From Branchiostoma belcheri (Eukaryota; Chordata; Leptocardii; Amphioxiformes; Branchiostomatidae), in the NCBI RefSeq assembly GCF_001625305.1, contig NW_017803246.1:64314-128313 (forward strand): a stretch of 64,000 nt of DNA. The letters run 5' to 3'. Made by a program: the position numbers and the translations under genes. Positions 44,128-54,539 of this stretch are shown here, one piece after another. Positions within the stretch are counted from its first letter, which is position 1. Each line of letters begins with the position of its first letter. A model generated the notes under the pieces. That model did not search any database. It saw only the letters and a program-made list of their open reading frames with translations, and was not told the origin of the DNA.

Positions 44128-46949
44128 ATTTGTTCCAGAAGTCTGTGAAGAGGCGCTATGAGTTGAAACTGACTCACTTCAAGCCTCTGATCTGGAATGA
44201 CAACTTCACACTTAGCCTCAGCGACATCTTCACCCAGTTAGAGTTGATACCAACAAGTGAAAGAAACTTTAAAACATCTGAGAAACAGAAATGGTCAGAA
44301 TCAATGAGGAAAGAACAAAGAAAAGAACTTAAGTCATTAGACGACTTGTTCAGTCAAGATGTCACAGGACTGTCCACAGCACCAAGGTGCATTCTGATTG
44401 AGGGTGAAGCTGGAGGGGGGAAGACAACGTTTCTGTCCAAAGAAGCCCTAGATGCCGTCTCACAGAAAACAGAGCTGGGCAGACGGCACGACATTGTCCT
44501 GTTGATCCGACTCCGGGAGGTGAGAGAGGGGGAGACCATAGAGGAGATGGTGTGGGACCAGTGTGTTGATGAAACAACTGAAGGTATTGAAGCACAGTCC
44601 ATTAGAACAATCCTACAGAGGAACAAGTCCCGTGTGCTCTTCCTCCTAGATGGGTATGATGAGCTGCGGCCTGAGGCCAGGGCAGCTGGGCAGGCCATTC
44701 CCAAACTGCTGTCTGGCAAGATGTACCCCAACAGCACGATTGTGATCACCTCCCGACCCTCAGCAGGAGTGCAGCAGTACACCCGGCCAGACTGTCACGT
44801 ACACATCATGGGCTTCTCCCGGTAGACATGTGGAGAAATACATGCAGCAGTATTTCACTGTTGTTGGGAAGCAAGAACTGACAGAGACACTTGCTCTACA
44901 TGTCAACAGTAATGTAACTTTTGAACACTTTAATCTATACACCAATGTTCCTGATGTTTGTGTGTCTGCTGTGGGAGGAGGACCAAGAGATGGTGTCTAC
45001 TGGAACAATGATGGGGCTGTACGACAACCTGCTGACATGTCTGGTCAGAAAGTGCTGTAAGCGGGAAGGAGTGGACATGCCAACAGAAGGGCTGCCTACA
45101 GAGGTTGCTGAGTCATTACTGCAGCTCGGCAAGCTTTCACTAGAGGCACTGCTGAGGAATGAGACCCTGCTTGACGTTACAGAAGTAAAGAGAGAAAAGG
45201 TTAATTGGGAGTTACTGTTAAAGCTGGGTGTGGTCTCCTTGGAGGTTTCTTCCTCTAAACTGCATCCTAGGAAACAGCTGAACATTTCACACAAGACCAT
45301 GCAAGAGTTCCTGGCTGGACGATATGTAGCTGATGCTCAAGTGAAGCAAGACATTGTTGAGCTGCTGCAGCTCACCTCCATAAGCAAGACACTTGAACTC
45401 AGTAACCTGCTTCAGTTCACATGTGGCTGTGACTCACAGGCAGCACAAGCTGTGATGGAGGAACTAAGCAGGCTCAGCAACAGAGAGTTCGCACACTTAC
45501 TACCAGAACAGTTTCAAATATCAAATGTGCCAATGGATCAAAACATGGCAAAGTCCTGCCAAACCTACAGAAGGTTTGTAAACTTGTGCCTGAACATCCT
45601 TAATGAGAGACAAGAACCAGAAGTGCTTCAGAGTATCAGTCAAGCCCTGCCAATAGTCATGCTGAACAGCTCCATTAACAGTAGAGAAGCCACAGGTCTG
45701 AAGTATTACATACAAAATCTTCATTCAGCAAACCTGCCAGACAGGCTCATACTTAAGATTAGTAGACGCACTAGTACTGGCAGGAGAGACACAGTTCAGT
45801 ACCTACAGCAGTGTTTTACAACTTCACTCCCTGGACTTAGATTAGACTTGAAACTATCAGGACAGTTTATGTCACCCAATCTGACAGCCAGGCTGGTTTC
45901 AGTTCTGAAGAATGTTCCCTGTCTGAGGGCGCTGCATCTGTCACGCACAGACCTAACACCATCATCACTCCAGTCACTTGTGCAGGGGTTCAGACACATG
46001 TCTCTGTTAGAGGAGCTGGATCTTTCTTGGAACCCTGACCTTGGTGATGCTGGAATGGAAGTCCTACAGGTTGGGCTGTCCAGTGTTCCACACCTGGCTG
46101 TACTCCGTCTTGGAGGGATAATGTATGGAGTCAGCATGACATTTGTGGGCATGTCATCCCTGGCTCCCTACATGCACCACCTGGTGGGACTGAGAGAACT
46201 GGATATAAGTTGGAATAAGATCGGTGACACTGGGCTGGAATCTCTCACCACCGTCCTCCACGCCTTCACTGCCATGCAGGTGTTGGACCTGGAGAGGACC
46301 GGTATCAGCCCCACAGGCATGCGCACACTGGTCCCTGTACTGTGTAAGTTAACCAGACTGATCAAACTGGACATTAGTGCTAATGACATAGGAGACCCCG
46401 GGCTGGAATGCCTGCTGGCTGCTATCCTCCACCACCTCACAGCCATGAAGGTGTTGGGTCTCAGAGAGACAGGTATCTGTGACAGGGGAATATCATCCCT
46501 GATCAAAGCTCTGCCTCACCTGGTGCAATTACAGGTGTTGAATGTGAGCTTGAATGACATAGGAGACACTGGTGCAAACACTCTGCCAGCCCAGCAGTTT
46601 GGACATAGAACAAAACCCACCTAGGTGACAAGAGTTTGACCACAGCCCCTCACTATAACACCACACTACAGGAGCTGTACATCGGGTGGAATAGTGGAGT
46701 AACAGGAGCCGGACTGGGGAGGGTCGCACAGCTCATCAGCACACTGCCCGCACTGACCAGGCTGGACATGTCTGGTCACCGGGACACACCTGCACACCTG
46801 TCTGACACCGCTGCCATGGATCTGGCCAAGGCTCTACCCAGACTCCCTGCCCTGGAGCAGCTGAACCTGTATAACATCTCCATGGAGCCTGCAGGGTTCC
46901 AGGCTGTGGTGCAGGCTGCTGAGGAACACCCAACACTGGAGGAGCTGTT
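44128..46949 (+). pseudogene. NLR-3 NACHT-LRR exon with four indels
   Basis: Walker A GEAGGGKTT and Walker B VLFLLDGYDEL are intact before the first frameshift. The remaining sequence continues in two other frames to the LRR end, with the framework still recognisable (LEELDLSWNPDLG, LRELDISWNKIG). Confidence 0.82.
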
Positions 46950-47451
46950 GTGAGTTATTTTGGTTATCCTATAGACATGCTCTACTCCTGGCTATCTTTA
47001 AGGACTCAAATGAGATAAATAAGTATATGTATTAGAATTCCAAGTGATGAGATGTGTGATTTGACTTTTGCTTTATATATAATTACATCCAAAACTGCAC
47101 TACATGTATTTGCACAGTCAAAATTTAATACATTACCTAATGTAACGTTAACGTTACCTAATAGATATACCTGTTCTAGTACATATACTTCTACATGTAT
47201 AAGGAATGTACCAATTACATGTATACAGTGTAAGTGTCATTAACTAATTAATGGCACCAAATGGTATATGAATCTCATGTTCATCAGTAGTTTTACTCCC
47301 ACATTCTGTTGTTTACTAGTAGCTATGGCAATATGATGTGATTTGATGGAAGTAAGCATCTCTGTTTTTTCCATTTTCCATATACAGGTACTCTGGGGAT
47401 GGAGTTCCTGAGGGAGCGGACACCACAGCCAGCTGTCTGGTGCTCGCCTGA

Positions 47452-48300
47452 GTTCCCAACATGGCGACCTGCTCTGTACATTTCCTCAGCTCAGGTCAGT
47501 ATACTTCTATAATGTATTGAAATTTGTGAGGTTATAGTTATGCCAACATGTTGGGGACATTAATATAAAGCAGTTACTGATTTGATTTCATAACAAAGAA
47601 TACAATGTACATTTAGCACACTACATATTTTGCTTTTTTTAAGATTATAAGACTTAAACAGTAAGACAAGATACATCACAAACTACAAGCAGTTGGAGAC
47701 ACTGCACCAAAAGCCTTGATTAGCAAAGAGATGAACAACAACCACAAAATATCTCAGCTTTCTTGTGTTCTAACTGAAATGCAAAGATAAGCCACACAAG
47801 ATGCTACACAGCCAGACCTAGAGTGCTGTTTTAACATATGTGTTCTAAATGATGATGATTTTTAAATGCTGATTAAATTTTTAATCTACAGTATTGTAAT
47901 GATGTTTGTATGTTAATAACTGTAAAACGTCAATACAATTCAGACGTGCCCGAAGCATTTCGGTACGTCTGCCATGTTGATGTTTAATAAAGATTTGATT
48001 TGATTTGATTTGTGCTAACATAATCTTTGAGAGAGAAGGATGCCTTAACTATAGTATAATACTATTAATGCTAAAGCACCAGTCATCTTCGGCGACGAAG
48101 GACTACCAAGAATAAAGCACCAGTGCAGTAGTAATACAATTGGCAGAGAACCACTTGCAATGATTGATGCTGAACTAGAGTTCTTAACATTATTTTGCAC
48201 GTCTGTAGTGTATAAGGCACAGGAGGAACTAAGGTCTAAGTAAGTGTTTTAGTACTTTTATTATATGTGTACAATATTTTAGTTCCTTGGAGTTTAACCT
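47452..48300 (+). other. NLR-3 3' region; no gene seen
   Basis: The conserved 3' UTR start and its GTCAGT donor (47494) are present, but the downstream sequence departs from NLR-1/2/4 after about 47530. A non-LTR tail lies at 47890-48012. Confidence 0.5.
47890..48012 (+). mobile_element. Non-LTR retrotransposon 3' tail with (GATTT)n
   Basis: GATGTTTAATAAAGATTTGA followed by three to four GATTT units, after an inverted pair (CAGACGTGCCCGAAGC / CGGTACGTCTG). Typical of truncated CR1/L2-like elements. Confidence 0.5.
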
Positions 48301-48341
48301 GTATAAATTACTGTATACTTCCAGAAGCTGTGTTCCCTACA

Positions 48342-48860
48342 GATGTGGCTGTCCCAACAGGTGTGCTAACAGGTGTGTTTGTTCCAGGTGTGGCTGTCCC
48401 GACAGGTGCCCTCCAGTCTGGACCCCCTGTGTAAGTACACCAGCAGGTGTAAGGTGTGGGGGACCACAGGTGTGCTAACAGGTGTGTTTGTTCCAGGTGT
48501 TGCTGTCCCGACAGGTGCCCTCCAGTCTGGACCCCCTGTGTAAGTACACCAGTAGGTGTAAGGTGTGGTGGACCACAGGTGTGCTAACAGGTGTGTTTGT
48601 TGCAGGTGTGGCTGTCCCGACAGGTGTGCTAACAGGTGTGTTTGTTCCAGGTGTGGCTGTCCCGACAAGTGCCCTCCAGTCTGGACCCCCTGTGTAAGTA
48701 CACCAGCAGGTGTAAGGTGTGGGGGACGGCCTACGTGGACAGGGAGAAACTGGACATCGACCTGCCGACAGCCGAGCAGTTCTACCAGAAACTCCTGCAG
48801 CTAGAAAACCACTTCAGGGAGAAGTACAGGGAGGTCAGGTCAAAGATCAGGGGTAAATGA
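48342..48860 (+). pseudogene. Duplicated HSD17B7 terminal exon fragment
   Basis: 48651-48860 matches HSD17B7 exon 6 (14406-14615) and stays open to a stop at the same place (KYREVRSKIRGK-stop), with only a few changes such as SRQ for SQQ. Upstream there are three or more partial copies of the exon's first about 100 bases with its acceptor (near 48343, 48384, 48492, 48602). No other HSD17B7 exon is present, so this is a fragment carried by segmental duplication. Confidence 0.85.
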
Positions 48861-49664
48861 CAGCTGAACTAGGTCAGAGGTCAAGTTAGTCTTCTCAGGA
48901 GTGTATTTGTTACCTTTGGTTGAACTGTGTCCTATCATGAATGTAACATTTTACAGAAGTATGACACAAGAAAAGAGATCAGATGGGCAAATACCCAGAA
49001 CAATTTAGGACAAGACTTTCAGTTCTGAACATCCATAACTTACTGTGGACCAATTAGATGAATAATGTTAAATAATTTCAAAAAACAAGTTTGTTGAGTA
49101 TTAAATGAACAGTCTGAGAATTAGCTTTGATATCCATAAATAGGTTTAAATGAATATTTCACCTCAAGGCACTGGTGTTCACAAGAATAACTGAATTCTC
49201 TGTAAGAACTTAACACGGAATTGTGAAAGACGTTCATAGTATGCCAAAAGTCAGTCCCCAAAGGAATTTTATTTTGTATCCAGGCAATACGGTATGTTCC
49301 TCCACTGGAGTGCCACAATAATTCTTCTGTCACATGATGCTTTTTACAGATCGTTCCACTTTCTTAACATTACAGGAGTATCAATAAATTGTATGTATTA
49401 CTAATTAAATAAAACTTCAAGCCAATCACATAGTTTAGTGTCTTGTAAACTGTAACAAAATGCACATACCATACTTAACTTTAACAACTTTTGTTTGTAT
49501 CACTTTAAGCTCAGTTTTATTCACTAAGTATACAAGTACCTACATTCTATATAAGATCACCCCCTATTGTAAAATACACTCTTCCAAGGCCAAAATGGTG
49601 GTAGGCAGAATGAAAGTCGATTCCAAAAGTAGAAGGAAGTTTTCTGGGGACGTCCATGAAGAAA
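48861..49664 (+). repeat. Duplicated HSD17B7 downstream flank with candidate NLR-4 5' exon (copy D)
   Basis: Collinear with 14616-15375 (for example TTCAGTTCTGAACATCCATA, AAAGGAATTTTATTTTGTAT). The end, about 49583-49664, is candidate 5' exon copy D: AAAATGGTGG, GATTCCAAAAGTAGAAGGAA, then ATGAAGAAA before GTTAGT. Confidence 0.8.
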
Positions 49665-50014
49665 GTTAGTACAGATCCGGGCAATTTTTAAAACAAATTG
49701 TACTGTCTGTCTTCTGTAACTTTACTTAGCTAGTGCATCAATTTCAGAAGACACGGAATTTAAGACCCCCCCCCATCCGTAGGTGGTTTCATGTATGCAT
49801 GTCCAAACAGGAACACTAAAGCATGGAATGAAAGTTTAACACGCTCTTTACAATCGTAATAATTGTAATTTCATTTTGGGCTTTGGTTTCATGCAAACTT
49901 TGATATCATAATTTATAATGAAATGTGGAAACTTCTTCCATTTTAAGACTCTTGAGTAGGAAAAGTCCTCAGATATGAATAGATGTATTCTCAACTAGAG
50001 TTCCCCGATCTCAT

Positions 50015-50426
50015 ACCTTCGCCAAATGATGTGAATCTTTTAGACTGACAAATTATAGATTATTCCCCCTGATTATGCCAATAGGATCCTCATTTTGATG
50101 AATTATATCAATTTATCACATTCTCAACCAAACGACTGTCTTATGTTAACAAACAATGCCATTCTAGCATTCTCATGAATTATGCAAATGAGGTCCTGAT
50201 TTGAATACATTATGTTTAATGATGCTTACCTTCACTGAACTTTCAAATACCACAAGTATGAAATTCCAGGCAGTTATCATTGCAGAATTATAACATTTCT
50301 CATTAATTATGCAAAATTAGGTCCTCATTTACATATTAATCAATATCTGCCTGTGTTTCTCTCGTTCTCAATTACCAATCTCACAAGCTTCAATAGTCCT
50401 GAAAACATAACCTTCTTGGCGAAGGT
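50015..50426. mobile_element. Short copy of the ACCTTCGCC inverted-end element
   Basis: The ends ACCTTCGCCAAATG and CTTCTTGGCGAAGGT match the element at 23638-24592 in reverse orientation, with an internal deletion. Confidence 0.7.
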
Positions 50427-51184
50427 AACTAACCGACGTTGTTGACAACAGGCCAGCACACTGCACTGGTGTTTGCTGCAGGCTTTATTTGCTGTTTTCA
50501 CGTCGCAATTATCTCATCAAAGGCAACAATCTTGTCAGCGTTCACTTTTTTGGAGAGTGAAAAAGTTAGAACAGCCTAGAACAGCCTAGAATGTATAGTT
50601 TACCAACATCTTCAAGCAAAATAAGGTCCGCGGAGTCTTGTGTAAATTATTCAGAACGTCATGAAAGCCTTGACCTCAAGGTCATCAGTAGTGCCAGGTG
50701 TGAATATAATTGGGATCAGAGGTCAGCTTGAAAGCGCTGAAAGAAAACGATGGTTATCAGTTGAAAAGCCTGGCATGTAAGAAGTTAGATAAATGACACC
50801 ACAGGTTAAGGAATATCTGAGGGGGGGAAGTGACGAAGAGAGAGGAATCAGTGAATTTTGATCACATTCAGCAATGTTTAAACCGGGAAAACAGGATGAA
50901 AATATTAGGGTTATTTTTTTCTCTTGCAAAAATTAGATTTTTTGTGTTTGAAGCTTCCAAACAATGTTAGATAGTCTTACTATCAAGTTTACTTTACACA
51001 CGGTAAATTCAGGCTACAGACATGTAGGTGGTGAGATTTGCATACTTGATCAGCGAGATTCGAGGTTGTTGGGCAACTTTCTGGGCGTAGACATTCTGAG
51101 CAGCAGCTACTAATTAAAAGTACAGAACCCACGACTGTCCCAACGAAGACTTCGGAAAAAGGTCTGTCAGATTTTCATAACTCT

Positions 51185-51400
51185 ATATTAGTGTGCTGTA
51201 GCGGTTAGCAATTCTTCTGGACAGGGGGGACAAGGGTTTGAATCCTGTCCTCTTGTCCCTGACTAGCTGGCTGCAAGGAAATGATTATGTCATGTAGTGT
51301 GCATTGTGCTTGTTGAAAAGGGCAGACATGATTTTCCAGCACATTAAATCTGTGTAAGCTGTTAACTCACACAGCCTGTGCCCTTTACTCTGATCAGTGT
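51185..51400 (+). mobile_element. tRNA-derived SINE-like segment
   Basis: GTAGCGGTTAGCA resembles a pol III A box and GGTTTGAATCC, about 40 bases on, matches a B box (GGTTCGANNCC) with one change. The segment does not fold as a plain tRNA with an obvious anticodon stem, so a SINE head is the better reading. Tentative. Confidence 0.35.
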
Positions 51401-52579
51401 GGAGAATATCTTGTTCTGTAAGCTAAATAACTAGGTTGATATGTTCTAAGTGACACCCACTACTAACCTTGGGTAATGCTAATATTGGGACTAAGTGAGA
51501 GAGTAGCCTTGACCGTAGGTTACTCTCTCAGTACATAGTACAGGTTGAAAGTTTTAGAGTTCAAGTTGAGTTACAGTAATTTTCCACCTAAAAGGTAGCA
51601 TATTATGAATTCTAGTGTGTCCTTTCTTAATAAGCTGTAGTTTTTAATTGAAGAACTTTTTCTGTTGGAACCAAATTCCTGGCATTCTAACTAAGACTAG
51701 TAAGAGTGAGTGTGTGCAATCAATGCTGGTCTCCACCGAGAAGGAAGTGCTTAATTTTGGGCCCAGTAACATTTGTTGTGCAACAGATTTACTGCAAATT
51801 CAGGGGTGGTGGATGCCATGGTCGCCTCCTATAAGCTGTGTTGAATTAATGTAGCTGTGGAGAAGCCGCATTGAAGAAGAAAATTCTATCTTGTTAGCAC
51901 AAACTTTCCTGTTCAAAACACCTACTTGAAGGCCCCCTTTGTTTTGCTGAAATGGTTGTAACTGAAATAATCAGCTACTGTTGTAATTAGAGTTGAAGCA
52001 CCCTGTTCATTTTTTGTCGTAAAGAAAACCACAGATGAAAAGTTTGGAATGTTTTTTAACAATGGAAATCCTCTCTTCCAGTTGTACCTCACCTGTGTGC
52101 GTTCCTGTGTGGGGGGTGGGGAGAAGACTGACCGTGCCTGGGTGGTACGGGGGAGAGACACGGCTACTCCTGCTGCACCACCGGTTCCCTATACTTCCCT
52201 GGTGACCTAGAAAGGAGTTCCAATATACTTCCCACCTAGAAAGGAGCTACTCAACCCTTTCCTCGAGTACATGTATGTAATCAAACAAGATTTCTACTGC
52301 TGTGTTGGTAGAATCTATAGTTGTAGAGTTCAAGCTTTGTTTCAACACAAGAAGGGAGTCACCATAAATTTGGAGGAAACTAGAAATTGCAGCTAAGTTA
52401 CTATTGGGGGACAAACAACCTCTGGCCGGCCGAACATTCCAGAGCCCATCCCCGTACATGTAGGTATGGTAACCAGGCTACTTAGTTTGTTGTGTTGGAA
52501 CAAAGCAATAAAACAGTTCTATTAGAGTGATGATTTCCAAATCATTCTCTGTAAAAACTTTACTGTTTTTGGACCGGTT

Positions 52580-52900
52580 GTGTGAGAGTGAGTGAGTGAG
52601 TGAGTGAGTGAGTGAGTGAGTGAGTGAGTGAGTGAGTGAGAGTAAGTGTGAGTGAGAGTGAGTGAGTGTGAGTGAGTGAGTGAGTGAGTGAGTGAGTGCG
52701 AGTGAGTGAGTGTGAGTTGGTGTGAGTGTGAGTGGGTGAGAGTGTGAGTGAGTGAATATGAGTGAGTGTGAGTGAGTGAGAGTGAGTGAGTGTGAGAGTG
52801 GGTGAGTGAGTGGGTGTGAGTGAGTGCGTGAAAGAGTGAGTGAGTGAATGAGAGTGGGTGAGTGAGAGTGTGTGAGTGTGAGTGAGTGAGTGAGTGAGTT
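52580..52900. repeat. (TGAG)n microsatellite, about 320 bp
   Basis: Long imperfect GAGT/GAGTGT repeat. On the minus strand it yields His-Ser-Leu-Thr low-complexity frames that are not genes. Confidence 0.95.
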
Positions 52901-53765
52901 TCACCTCTCACCAGGAAATTTACTAGCTCTGATGCATAAGAGCTAGTAAAATTGTTTTCAACTCAAAAGCCGGCAGACTTCGTGTTCCATACGGGTTCTG
53001 GAAAAGATTTCAGGTAAAAGGACAAAGATCACAAAGGTCAACATTCGCGACTCTGATTGTGCAATTCTTGTCATGATGCTCTAGACGGTAGTTATGAGGT
53101 TTTAAACAGAAAACGTCAAAAAGAAGTCTGAAATTTTACCGCTTTCCCCCTAATTTAAAAAATGCACAACTGTAGAAATGAATTATGGTTCCCTGTTGTC
53201 TTTAATGTGTAGCTTTTGTTTCATTTTATGCGAGTTTTAGTGTCCTGGGTTTAGCAATACATTTTCTGGGCGTGCGGAAATTGCACGCTGTGCGTGGGTG
53301 GGAGGGGGGCATTACGTACGCATGATTTGACCGAGCTGCTTTTTCTGTGTAATATTGAATATTTTCCCACTATTCGTATATAGTGAAGCAGTATTCTATT
53401 ATTTGAAATGTGTAATTCATCCCTAAAGTGTCAAACATCATGTTTGTTCATTCACACACTGTGTGTAACAGCCATGATACCCAAATACATTTTGTAAAGT
53501 TAATGTACAATGTCATCATACATGGCAAACATATTTGTAAACATAACTGTTAGTTGGAAACAAATAATTACCATATTTGGCATAAATAATTATTTGAGAA
53601 AAGCAGGTTGTTTCCAGGTCTGCTTGTATGTAGATGTTACTAATGTGACAACCTTGTGCAGAGGAGGTGAATAGTATGTAAATCAGGACCTTGTTTACAG
53701 AATTGTAAGTACACCTCCCTAGTGTGACTTGTGACTAATAAGGCTGTAGTTCCTGGAACTGGGGA

Positions 53766-54507
53766 TACCACATACGTCAGACACACACCTGTCTGTTCCA
53801 GGTGTTGTTATCACATACCTGACACACACCTGTCTGTTCCAGGTGTTGTTACCACATACCTGACACACACCTGTCTGTCCCAGGTGTTGTTACCACATAC
53901 CTGACACACACCTGTCTGTTCCAGGTGTTGTTACCACATACCTGACACACACCTGTCTGTTCCAGGTGTTGTTACCACATACCTGACACACACCTGTCTG
54001 TCCCAGGTGTTGTTACCACATACCTGACACACACCTGTCTGTTTCAGGTGTTGTTACCACATACCTGACACACACCTGTCTGTCCCAGGTGTTGTTATCA
54101 CATACCTGACACACACCTGTCTGTCCCAGGTGTTGTTACCACATACCTGACACACACCTATCTGTTCCAGGTGTTGTTACCACATACCTGACACACACCT
54201 GTCTGTTCCAGGTGTTGTTACCACATACCTGACACACGCCTGTCTGTTCCAGGTGTTGTTACCACATACCTGACACACATCTGTCTGTTCCAGGTGTTGT
54301 TACTGCATACCTGACACACACCTGTCTGTTCCAGGTGTTGTTACCACATACCTGACACACACCTGTCTGTTCCAGGTGTTGTTACTGCATACCTGACACA
54401 CACCTGTCTGTTCCAGGTGTTGTTACCACATACCTGACACACACCTGTTTGTTCCAGGTGTTGTTACCACATACCTAACACACACCTGTCTGTTCCAGGT
54501 GTTCCTA
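53766..54507 (+). repeat. 41-bp minisatellite upstream of NLR-4 (about 17 units)
   Basis: The longest of the four arrays, nearly all 41-base units with a few substitutions (TCACATACC, ACTGCATACC). The final unit abuts the NLR-4 start exon, as in the other copies. Confidence 0.97.
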
Positions 54508-54539
54508 TAATGCTGATGTAGCTGACACCTGTGTGAGTC

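Larger units (their letters stand above)
41273..47451 (+). pseudogene. NLR-3: Death-FN3-FN3-NACHT-LRR gene, frameshifted
   Basis: Exons: 41273-41306 (start exon), 41672-41920 (Death), 42363-42632 and 42771-43040 (two FN3), 43663-43758 (basic linker), 44128-46949 (NACHT-LRR), 47388-47451 (terminal). All cassette junctions are phase 1. Against the other three copies the NACHT-LRR exon has an extra G at about 44821 (immediate stop at 44823-44825, right after the NACHT strand HIMGFSR), an extra T at 44915, a 14-base deletion at 46566, and an extra A at 46623. The net shift is not restored. A truncated Death-FN3-FN3-NACHT protein could still be made. The single-base changes could be assembly errors; the 14-base deletion is less likely to be. 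The short VPVPV linker exon seen in other copies was not found. Confidence 0.78.
49665..53765 (+). other. Long stretch upstream of NLR-4; repeats only
   Basis: Probably the first intron of NLR-4. It holds an inverted-end element (50015-50426), a possible SINE head (51185-51400) and a TGAG microsatellite (52580-52900). No supported exon was found; open frames are short or low-complexity. Confidence 0.5.

Noticed and set aside
48636..48860. Second functional HSD17B7 gene
   Set aside because: Only the terminal exon is present, with no Rossmann or catalytic exons upstream.
51185..51260. A true tRNA gene
   Set aside because: A and B box-like motifs are present, but no convincing acceptor stem or anticodon arm pairing was seen; a SINE head is likelier.
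52522..52911. Long minus-strand frames rich in His, Ser, Leu, Thr
   Set aside because: They come only from the (TGAG)n microsatellite, with no codon structure or homologue.
53766..54507. Regular direct repeats suggesting a CRISPR array
   Set aside because: Units are contiguous with no unique spacers, in clearly eukaryotic DNA; it is a minisatellite.
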